From Vitellaria paradoxa (lineage: Eukaryota; Streptophyta; Magnoliopsida; Ericales; Sapotaceae), in assembly GCA_019916065.1 (NCBI GenBank), contig CM034241.1:16111228-16175227 (forward strand): a DNA stretch of 64,000 nt. Reading direction: 5' to 3'. A program made the position numbers and the translations under genes. Below the pieces are notes generated by a model. That model ran no database searches. It saw only the letters and a list, made by a program, of their open reading frames with translations, and was not told the DNA's origin. This document shows, piece after piece, positions 11,314 through 20,912 of the stretch. Position 1 is the stretch's first letter. The number at the start of each line of letters is the position of its first letter.

Positions 11314-12332
11314 CTATTTTTTGATGGGAATATGTTCAAGTATCATGACATGTCTCTCAACAAGGTCTCTGATAAAGTGATGTCTTATGTCTACATGCTT
11401 AGTGCGTGAATGTTGAATAGGATTCTTTGAAATGTTAATTACACTCAAGCTATCACAAAACAAAGACATTGTACCTCGTTTAATGCCGTAATTTGAAAGC
11501 ATTTGCTTGATCCACAAGGCCTGAGCAGAATAACTCCCAGCTGCTAAGTATATCTTCGGCCGTTAAAAGGGAGATGGAATTTTGTTTCTTGCTATGCCAT
11601 GCCACCAAGTTGCTTTCTTTGTAAAAGCATCCTCCAGATGTGCTTTTATGGTTATCATGACAACCTGCCCAATTTGTATCTAAATAGCACAAGATTTCCG
11701 TAGAAGATCCATCAGCAAACCAGATGCCATAATCTTAAGTCCTATTCACATGACGACTAATATGTTTAACAACAATTAAATGAGACTCTTTGGAATAAGC
11801 TTGATAACTAACACAAATGCCTACACTAAATGCAATGTCAGGACGACTAACAGTTAAGTGTAAGAGGTTACCAATCATGTTATAGTACAGTGTTTGATCA
11901 ACACCTTTACCAGAATCATCTTTACTAAGTTTGGTACTAGTGCTCATAGGTGTCTTAGCATGCTTTGTGGGTGACAAATCAAATTTGTGAACCAAAACTT
12001 TAGCAAACTTTGACTAAGAGATAAAAATACCCCCTTTTATCTATTTAACTTGCAACCCTAGAAAGAAATTGAGCTCTCCCATCATGCTCATCTCAAGTTG
12101 ACTCTTTATGAATTTAGCAAATTTCAAGGTATGCTTTTCAGAAGAAGAACCAAAGATAATGTCATCTACATAAATTTAAGCAATGATGATATGTTTGGAC
12201 TTTCTACAAATGAACAAAGTCTTGTCTATACTACCCCTTGTGAAATTAGACTCAACCAAAAAATTGGTAAGTCTATCATACCAAACTTTGGGAGCTTGTT
12301 TCAGCCCATAATAAGGTAAGAAACCAAAGACA
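11314..12332 (-). pseudogene. Copia reverse transcriptase C-terminal part and RNase H (remnant)
   Basis: On the minus strand I read YGLKQAP and WYDRL (near 12250-12310), then the catalytic YVDD box intact at 12161-12172, then the RT tail with TPMSTSTKLSKDDSGK, YNMIGNLLHLT and SRPDIAFSVG (11735-11995). RNase H follows, with DTNWAG (usual DADWAG), KSTSGG, SKKQNS, LTAED and SLFCDSLSVINI. The domain order is that of Ty1-copia pol. Frameshifts and stops split it into at least four frames, and RT is cut at its N-terminal side by the solo LTR at 12333. It cannot make an enzyme. Confidence 0.9.
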
Positions 12333-15300
12333 TGTAATACCCCAAATTTTTTCATGTAAATATAATTTGATGGTTTTAACATGTTTTGGGTATGTTAGTA
12401 TGTTAATTAAGTTATATTAGTCATTAAAGATGACTTAGGGGTGTGAATTTTGGAAGAAATTGGCAAAATAGCTCAAAAGTCAACATTTTGACTCAAAAAC
12501 ATGCTGAGGGGCGCCTGAGGTTAAGAGGGGTGCCCATGGCTCTATGACAGGCGCCCGTGGTCCATGAGGGGTGCCCCACTTGTACAGACAGTCAACAGTA
12601 GGGTGTCCTCTGGTTTGACAGCCAAGACCTAACCTAAACCCTAGGTTTATAGGGTATGGGAAAAGGGAGTAGGCTCCTATAGAATGCTTGGAGGTTAAGC
12701 CAAGCTTGATATATATATATATATATATATATTTGAGGAGAAAATGAGAGAGATTTTGGAGGTTTTGAAGGAGAACCGGGAGAGGAGGTGGAAACCAAAA
12801 ATTTGAAGGGGTGGTAAGTTGCTCAAACCCTAGCCAAATGTAAATTAATTTTAAGGGATTGAAATTGAGTTCTTAAGGAACATTTTCATGTATTTTGTTT
12901 GTTGTTTAGATCAAAGGGATAAGAGAACAATCAAGGCAAAATTAGGAGCCAAAACCGGGTATTCACCACTTCACTTGATCCACTTTGTTCAAGCTCAAGG
13001 TAGGGATTTCTAGTCTCATTTTAGCATATGTGAGATGTATTTGATCTAGTAAATACTTCTATGAAATTTATTTAAGATTTGGAAACCGTGGAGGTGGAAT
13101 TTGTGTGAATGAATGGATGTGTATATATATATATATGTATAGGTTGAATCAAGATTTTTGTATTGAAGAAATGAATGAATTAAAATTGGTTTTGATGGAC
13201 TTTTTAGAGTCTTCTAGGTCCTAGACAACGCAAGAAAATGAGATATAAGGTTAAATATCGGATTTGGTGAAGTTTGGAATCCAAAAACATGACTTAGAGC
13301 TTGAACCGGAACAGAGTGACATTCTGGATAACAGAGGGGCGCCCGTAAATTTATATGGGGTGCCCATGACCCTTGAGGGGCGCCTGTGAACCTACGTGGG
13401 GCGCCAATGACCCTCAAGGGGCACCCATGGCCTATGTGGGGCGCCCGCCGAGCCTAGGTCACTTTTCTGACATTGTTTAGTTTAGCCTTCTACTTTGGGC
13501 ATATGGAAGAGTTGGTAACTTGTTTTTACATGAAACTTTTACTTGATTAATTTCATTGATTTAAAAATGGAAATGAGCCTTAAAAAGTGATTAAGGGTTG
13601 ATTATCTTAAACCTATGGGATTTAACTTGTAAGGGTGAATGAATGCTATCTTGAATGAAATGAATTGGAAGCTTACTTTGAGATAAGGGTCTTAATCGAG
13701 TAGAATTGTGAATATGTCTTGATGTAAACTAAATGTTGAAGTATATGAACTCATAATTGATTAAGTGAAAGGGTAACTTGACAAAGAGACTTATGTTTAT
13801 AATTCTGATAAATGTGGAATGCTTAATATGGTTTGATCAATGTGATATGTAATGAGCTATGGAATGAACCGTAACATTAACATGGGTGTTGGATAGTATA
13901 TGTTGATAAATGTTAAATGTTTAATAAGGTTGGTAAATGTTGATATGTGGTACGTCTTGGGATGAACCGAATAGTGAATATATGATTGTAAGAGATTGAA
14001 ATGTGAACTTTTGTTAATAAGCGATGGAAAATTAAATGAGGCTTGGGTTAAATGAAATGCAGAGATGAAATGTGTTAAGTTCCATGATGAAATAGAATGT
14101 GTTTATGTGTGTTGGAAAGTTTATGGTGATGAATGTAAATTGTGATGGAATTGTATTAAATGTGATGAATGATTGTTTGTGTGCCGGGGGCTGTGGTAAG
14201 GTGCGAAAATAGGAAGGGTCGTGAGATTACCCTCGGGTTGAAAGACCTGGAACCAGTGTAGGGTTTGGTGTCAATGCCAGTGGGTTAGTAGCCCACAACA
14301 TTGTGTGTGTTTTGGCTCCTCGTGGCCTTGGACGGCGATCCTAAACGACGACGTAGGTTTATCGTTTTCATTGGGTATTGGCCCATAAAAGACGATAATG
14401 TGTATGCACCCAACCCCCAAGGATTGTGTGGTTATGGCTATGTGATTGATTAATGAAATGATGGTATTGTGGATGTGATTTCATGATTGAAATATGAACA
14501 AATGTAATGAGGATGTGGATATGCGATTGAGTGTTAAATGTGTGATAATGTGATATGGAATATGATTGGGTACAAAGTTGGGAAATTTAATAATGGAGAA
14601 TAATTGGACTTGAATGCTACACTATGATGTTATTGAATAAAGATAAATATTGTAAATATGGTTATGTGGTCGGCTATGCTTAAACATCAAAGAGATAATT
14701 GAAATGTGATATGAACACATGTATGGAATTTCAAAGATTAAATATAAATTGGAAACTTAGTCCTTCTTATGATTTTGTTATGTAAATATATATATATATA
14801 TATATTCTATGTCGGTTATGTAGTTATGTTGATAAATTGTTGTGGCAGTAGAACATATTGAGATAGCTAGATGCACCATGAATAGTATGCACGTTTGGAA
14901 TACATATCATATATGTTTGTTTTGAGATGTCGTGGGCACAAGTGGATCCGTGCTCACGTCCCTACAGAATTTGATGCAGGTACAGGCTATGATAATCAGG
15001 TGGGCTAATGGGGTTGGACTAGAAGGTTGTGCATGAGCTCTACCAAGCTTAGCAAAGCTCTTGGTTATTTAGTTTAAATTTCTTTTGGAATTGTAATATT
15101 GTACATTGAGGACATGTTCGATTTGGTTGTAAGGGCCCTAAGGCCTAGTTTTGTATTAATGAGAGGATTGTTGGAAGTTTGTGACTTGACTTTAGCCAAG
15201 GTTAAATTTATGTTATCTTATCTATGTCTCGGCCTCACTGGTTTACGTTACGTTGCTCTGATTATGGGTTGGTTATGTTAATGCATGTTGTGTGTATTTA

Positions 15301-15337
15301 TCACTAACCCTCGGGTTACGAGATCCGGGGCGTGACA
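12333..15337 (+). mobile_element. Solo LTR 1 (~3.0 kb, gypsy-like) with TSD AGACA
   Basis: It starts TGTAATACCCC and ends GGGGCGTGACA, TG..CA termini with a short inverted repeat. AGACA precedes it (12328-12332) and follows it (15338-15342). It resembles 20913-23824 along much of its length. It contains a TA microsatellite followed by a GA-rich stretch, repeated GGCGCCC words, and a conserved block at about 14165-14440. Only LTR sequence is present, so internal recombination removed the rest. LTRs near 3 kb occur in Tekay/Del chromoviruses, but I cannot confirm the lineage. ORFs inside (13214-13417, 15099-15281) are not genes. Orientation is inferred from TA-then-GA order and is uncertain. 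Confidence 0.85.
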
Positions 15338-15342
15338 AGACA

Positions 15343-16205
15343 TGAGCTCACTAATTAAAATCCACCAATGTTACTTACCAAAAAAAAAACTCCACCAATG
15401 TTAAATAAAATAAAATGTGAGGCATTTTTGCATATGATCACTAGATAAATTCGTGAGTGAGTAAATATATGGTAAAAAAATGTTATTCTTTTACAATGCA
15501 AATCAAACACACTTAAAGCATAAGAACTGAGATGAGTTAAAAACATGAGAATGGTGAATGCCTAAGAAAAAGTGTGCAACATATCTAAGAAAGCCTTTTC
15601 CATGAACTCAACCATATCAAATAAAGATAAGAAAAATAGATCACACTATTACAACCCTCACTTCTATAGTCAAATCAATATGTAAGAAAATTTACCTAAC
15701 CAATTCTCATTCTTTTTATCCTCCAAAGTAAACATGAGAGAAGTACACAATGTTCAACTCTCATCTCTCATTCTACATGGTAATTGGCAGCTTTCACTCA
15801 CTTTAAGGGTAGGTACTCCTCCTGGTTTCACATTAGTGACTTTTCTTACTTGATTTCCAATGGTGCCGATAAGTTTCACACTATCCCTTGTGGTAGCCTT
15901 TTCCAATCTATTACTCAATTTTTCAACTCCAATAAATTAGGCATACAAAGGTCAATTAGGCATGAAAAAATGATCAAGTAATCACTATAGGAAATCTCTA
16001 TGTGATAGAACAAGTGGTACTAAGGCTCAGAGATGTGCTTAAGTGAGGCATACCATAACAATGTAAATGTTCATCAAGTCATTGAAAAGTGTAGGTGATT
16101 TTAAATTAAAAGAAACACATATTAGACTACAGACACCTACTACATGAATATTCAAGATCACAAAAAACTTACCACCTCAAAAAAAAATTTATATTTTTCA
16201 TTTTT
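15343..16205 (-). other. SIRE-like interior with no recognised domain (large internal deletion)
   Basis: An intact copia pol needs protease, integrase and the first half of RT between the second zinc knuckle (about 16490) and the YGLKQAP motif (about 12300). Only about 860 bp of copia-derived or unassigned sequence remain, and I recognise none of those domains. A small A-tail insertion lies at 15374-15390. I infer a deletion of about 2 kb or more. Confidence 0.5.
15361..15403 (+). mobile_element. Ultra-short LINE-tail insertion with 13-bp TSD
   Basis: TCCACCAATGTTA occurs at 15361-15373 and again at 15391-15403. Between them lies only CTTACC followed by an A-run and a C (17 bp). The L1 LINE tails of plants typically end in a similar TTACC/TTATC plus poly(A). 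This reads as a target-primed insertion truncated almost at the poly(A) junction. Confidence 0.65.
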
Positions 16206-18016
16206 TTAGTCAAACCAAAATCTTGTTGCCTTCCTAACCCACATACATTTAGTCTTAGGATCTATTTCATTAGACTTCACATGATTGAAATTCATGGGGG
16301 TTCTCATCTCGCGGTTCAGAATCAACATAGCCAATTCATTATTCAAAATCTCAACCCTTTTAACCAAATCATGGAATCCATTAAACAAAAAATGCTTCTT
16401 ATCATTAGGTTGAGTTTGCATAAAATACATACTCCCAAAATTATTTTTAGGCATGCCGTGCAACTTACAACAATAAGGTCTTATATGCCATTTCACACCA
16501 CAACAATGACAAGTTGGGACAAAATTCTCGGCATAAGAAAACTTTGAGGTAAACACTTTAGAATGATACCTTTATAACCTAAAGTATTATGAAAGGAAGT
16601 GTTACCTTTCAGTTGATTTTTCATCTTACTTCCACCAAGATTCACTTTGCTTCGTGAGGCTTGTCTCTCCTTGGGATCCTTCTTTAGACTTCCTCCACCA
16701 AGTATTGAGGATTTTTGTGCACCATTTGAGATTTGTAGCATTGTTCTTAAGATCTTTTTCCTTAGCTCCTTCAAGAACAACTCCAGAAGCTAGAACAGAG
16801 TTGATTAGTCCTTTGTCTTGAGACGAAGTAGATGCAATTCTCTTTCTCACATCCAAGACTAGCTCCATCATTAGGAGATCTTTGAACTTCCAAGATCTCA
16901 TTAAGCTTTCTAGTGCCAAAATCCCTTTTCTTGAAAGCATTTTTGGTCTTCGCTAACTTCTCTTCCAAATCTACAACTTGCTTTCAAGAGACATATTCAA
17001 TGTCATTAGCCTTTCCTCATTTTTCTTTAAAGACTCAATCATCCCTTTTGATTCACAATCCTTGACTTTATATTCTTCAAGTTGACTTGCCAACTCTTCT
17101 TTTTCTTTCTCAATACAATTGAGCTTAGAAAGGGCTTTTGCTTCGTGTTTTGCAAGTGTGATGTTCTATTCATACGACTTATTGTATTTTCCTTGTAGCT
17201 TCTCAAACTCTTCTTGAATATTAGTTTCAGACTCAGAATCTGTAGAGCTACTCTTGTTATCAAACAATGAACTTCTTAAGGAATCATCTGAATTAGAATT
17301 TTCCTTTAAAGAAGATTCATTAGCTTTTACCACAAATGATAACACATTTGATGAGTTATCTTCGGACCTAGTTGAATCATCTCCAATTTGATTTCCCTCA
17401 CTCCAAGAACCATCTTCATTGTCCAAAGTGGCTATAAGCACTTTTCGATTCTTTTGCTTCATCCTATTTGCACATTCATTAGCAAAATGACCAAAACCTT
17501 TACATTTAAGGCACTGTTTCTCCCCAGATTTATCTTTCTTCTTGTTAAACTTAGAACTTTCACCAAATCTTTTATTCTTCTCTTTGTTGAACTTTGAAGA
17601 TTTATTGAATCTAGATTTCCTTGAAAAAACTTTTAAACTTTTTAACTAGAGAAGTAATATCATCAGCGCTAACCTTTGAAGTATCACCTTCATCATTCAT
17701 CTTTTCACTAACAGAACTCAGAGCAAGACTTTTCTTTCTTTTGGTCTGATTAATATTCACTTCATAAGTTTGCAAGGATCCTAACAATTCTTTAACCATC
17801 ATCTGATCAATTCCTTACTTTCCTCTATAGCCGTGACCTTTGATTGAAATCTATTAGGCAAAGACCACAGAATCTTGTGAATTAGCTTAGACTGAGGTAT
17901 TGTCTCACCCAAATCAATAGAAGAATTCATAATATCACTCAACTTTATATAAAACTGATCAACGGTCTCATTCTCAGCCATATGGATAACTTTGAAACTA
18001 ATAGTGAGGCATTGCA
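16206..18016 (-). pseudogene. SIRE-like gag, C-terminal part with two zinc knuckles (remnant)
   Basis: Read on the minus strand from 18016: a gag core with MAENETVDQFYIKL and LIHKILWSLPNRFQSKVTA (17799-18017). Next comes a Lys/Ser/Glu-rich region. A first zinc knuckle CLKCKGFGHFANEC (CX2CX4HX4C) sits near 17470-17511, and an acidic, Ser-rich linker follows (17166-17462). A second knuckle CHCCGVKWHIRPYC lies near 16470-16512. The CMWVRK motif near 16240 marks the approach to protease. Two knuckles of this kind are known from SIRE-type gag. Frames are broken at several points. The N-terminal parts lie at 20754-20912 and 23825-24037, separated by the LINE and solo LTR 2. Confidence 0.85.
18000..18016. 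repeat. Left TSD of the LINE
   Basis: AATAGTGAGGCATTGCA is repeated exactly at 20737-20753, right after the A-rich tail. It marks both ends of the LINE insertion into copia gag. Confidence 0.9.
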
Positions 18017-20736
18017 TATTCTAATGGGTGAGTTGAGAGCTTCTCTCTCTAAAATTTTCTTTACATTTTAAGCTTGAAATTATGGGGAAAGCAGCTCGTG
18101 TGAAGAAAAATTGAGCAACCAAGCTTTCACTTAAAGAATTTCACGCAAGCTTAGCCAAGAAAACATTAGCCAAGGGTGGCAATTTATGTGGTCAATCATC
18201 AAGTACTCAGGTCCAAATAAATCCATCAGATATAGATAATGAAAGGTATGCTGAGGATGATGATTATGATAATTATTTTAATTGTAGTTCTCCAGTTCAT
18301 TTTCATTCCAGAAAGACCAAGGCAAAAGTAGAAGAGAAATCTCCAGATTCCATGGCCAAAGTTGCTGAGAGATTAAGGAAACTCAAAGCTTCATCTCCAA
18401 AGGAGTTTGTTTTGGATGAAATGAAGAGGAAGGTGCAAGCTCCCTTCAAGAATGACAAGCAACAACCTCTGTGTTCGGGTAGCTTAGGAAGTTCATCTTT
18501 TAAGGAGTTCACTCCGGAAGGGAGGAAGAAAGTGGAGGAAGCCATTGTAACTCAGCAAGAAGTTTCCCATGGATTTGAGCCCCATTCAACTGTTGAGGAG
18601 AAGAAGATGTCATACTCCCACTCGGCCAAAGAAGAGCATGAAGTCAATGATTCCAGAAGTTCCTACTCCTTGGCATTACAAACTCCACTAAAGGTAGCAT
18701 AGGTTCCTCGCAAAGATGAAATGGAGGGAACAACACCAAGGATACCAAAGAGTGGGAATTTTACCGCCCAAATTGAAAGCTATATAAGCAGGTCAAATGT
18801 CAATGCATCTGATGGCTATCCAAGTTATATGGATGCATCATGTGCGGGTAAGTTAAAGGTTATTCCCACGGGTCACCGTGTTAGTCTCCCGGTCAATGAA
18901 GATACATCTGCCGTGGAAAGTGGAGTGGTTATTTCAATTAATGGGAGTGGTGGGGCCGTTTGTACCAGCCGAGGTGTGGATGTGCAAAACAACAAAGAAA
19001 GCTTTTATTACAATGTAAGTAGTGGGTCCTAGGTGGACTTTGAAACACCCACATGTGCTGAAGCTATTCACTCCTCGAGTAGTTGTGCAAATAAAGGTGC
19101 TGACTTGCTAGGGATGGGCCCCATGGTCACTCAATTGTCAAACTTTTCAGCCAACCCTCCTTCAGCTGAGACAAGCAAACGTGCAAAGACAAAAAGGTGT
19201 ATTGGTGGGTCCCCTCTCCTAAGTGGAAAGTTGAATTCCAATGACTCTTTTCAGCTGAGCATAATTAATCAACCAAAGGATGAAGCTGTTAAAATCTCGG
19301 GTATTCTTCCCACATCTTCAAGCCAAGGGCTCCACTCTGCAAAAAAAAGCCGAACCAAGTAAGTTGCCATGGTCTTCTTTATTTGGTCAAAAAAAGGAAA
19401 ATAAGGCTCCAAGTCTCATATTTTTCAATGTTGAATTGGAAGAAAATGAGTTTAAAATCCCTATTGAAATTTCTAGACAAGGATATACCCATTGGAATCA
19501 TGCTCTAGTTGGCTACTTTCTTGATAAATGGAGTTCATTCCATTATGTTAAAAAATGGGCTGAAACAAAATGGCCAAGGGAAGTAGTAGATGTGATCACC
19601 TATGAAAATGGTTTTTACATATTTAATCTCAAGGATGACGATGCATTGCGGACAATTTTGGATGGGGGCCCTTACTATTGTGGCAACCGTCTAACACTCA
19701 TTAAAAGATGGCACCCTGGTATACAACTACACAAGGAGGAATTCTCAACATTGCCAATCTGGGTAAAATTCCACAATGTTCCACTTGAACTTTGGACAGA
19801 TGAGGGATTGAGCTATTTATCTAGTGTAGTGGGCAAACCTTTGTTCCTTGATGAGTATACACAAAAGAGAAGTAGGCTCACTTATGCTAGAATATGTGTT
19901 GAAATGCAAGTGGACAAAGAAATCCCCAGGACATTCAGAGTAAATTTGGGTTATGGTTATCCATTTGAAGCCAAAATTGAGGTTCCATGGAAACCAAAAA
20001 AGTGTGAAGGATGCAAAGTCTATGGTCACACGGTATCGTCTTGCCCCACAAAACCAAAGTCCGAAGTCAAGCAAATCAAGCAAGAATGGAAAATTAAAGA
20101 GCACAAGGATGAAGATTGGCAAGAAGTGAAGAATAGAGGAAGGAGCAATAAGCCACTAGTTGAAGGAAGCAAAGTGTCTTTGCAACCCATGGTCAACACC
20201 TTCGAAGTGCACTCGAAAGGGAATGAGCAACAAGACATTTTAGCGCCAAAGAAAATGAGTAAGGACACGCCACAAGCTTCATCCAATATGTTTGAGATTT
20301 TACAATCATGCAAAGATGATGAGTGTGAAGAGGAAGACAATAGTCTAAAGTTAAAGCAAGAGTCGAAGGATGATGAGGTATCAACCAAGCAAGGGCCGAA
20401 GCAAGCAAAAACAACACCAACCTCCTCCCAAGCTCGAGAAAAGAAGTTACTCCTAGACCGTATTCAAAAGCTTAAATTTGCTAAAGAGCAAGCGCTAGCA
20501 AGCATCTCACTCACCAAAGGGCCAAGCTCTAACTCAAACAAAGCTAGGAAGATGAAGCTTATTTTGTTAACCTATCCACATGGGTTGTAAGTGGATCTAT
20601 TAAAGGATAGGTTAGATGGTTTCTTAGTATTTTTTGGATCCTCTATATGAGGTGTGTACCCTTTGGGGTTTGTATTGAGCTAGTTGTAAATCTATATTTT
20701 TTGGTAATAAAACACCCGCTTAACTACCAAAAAAAA
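18017..20736 (+). mobile_element. ORF1-only L1-type LINE with 17-bp TSD
   Basis: A 17-bp exact TSD bounds this 2,720-bp insertion, which ends in an A-run preceded by TAACTACC. It contains a 5' leader, ORF1 (18082-20590) and a ~145-bp 3' UTR with TTGGTAATAAAAC. The ORF2 (endonuclease/RT) expected in plant L1 elements is absent: ORF1 is followed directly by the 3' UTR. It is therefore either a non-autonomous derivative mobilised by another LINE or a copy of an internally deleted parent. The intact TSD argues that the deleted form itself was inserted. Confidence 0.85.
18082..20590 (+). pseudogene. LINE ORF1 (DUF4283-type RNA-binding plus zinc knuckle), disrupted
   Basis: ORF1 of plant L1 elements makes a nucleic-acid-binding protein of the retrotransposition particle. 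From ATG at 18082 the frame begins MGKAARVKK and hits a stop at codon 11. Further stops lie at 18700-18702 and 19030-19032. A frameshift near 19339-19346, in an A8 run, moves reading into the 436-residue frame 19280-20590. That frame carries a DUF4283-like domain (about 19440-19990; SLIFFNVELEENEFKIPIE, WAETKWP, FIFNLKDDDALRTILDGGP) and a knuckle CEGCKVYGHTVSSC (CX2CX4HX4C, about 20005-20050). A charged Lys/Glu-rich tail follows. Minus-strand frames across it are shadows. Family call is confident; the copy is dead. Confidence 0.85.
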
Positions 20737-20753
20737 AATAGTGAGGCATTGCA

Positions 20754-20912
20754 ATTTAGCAATTTTTACAACAATCGTACCTTCATGGGTTACTTGTAAA
20801 ATCTCCCAAGCTTCTTTGGCTACCTCACAAGTTGAGATTCTCCAAAATTCGTCTTATGAAACATTACAAAAAATAGCATTAAGTGCCTTGCTATTCCACT
20901 AAGCAGCTTCAT
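20754..20912 (-). pseudogene. SIRE-like gag, middle fragment between the LINE and solo LTR 2
   Basis: On the minus strand this 159-bp piece reads LNAIFCNVS, then EFWRIS and EVAKEAWEILQVTHEGT. This is the 'ALNAi...is....akeaW..L...yEGT' signature of copia gag. It links in frame sense to 23825-24037 upstream and to 18016 downstream once the inserted elements are disregarded. One stop replaces an expected residue. Confidence 0.8.
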
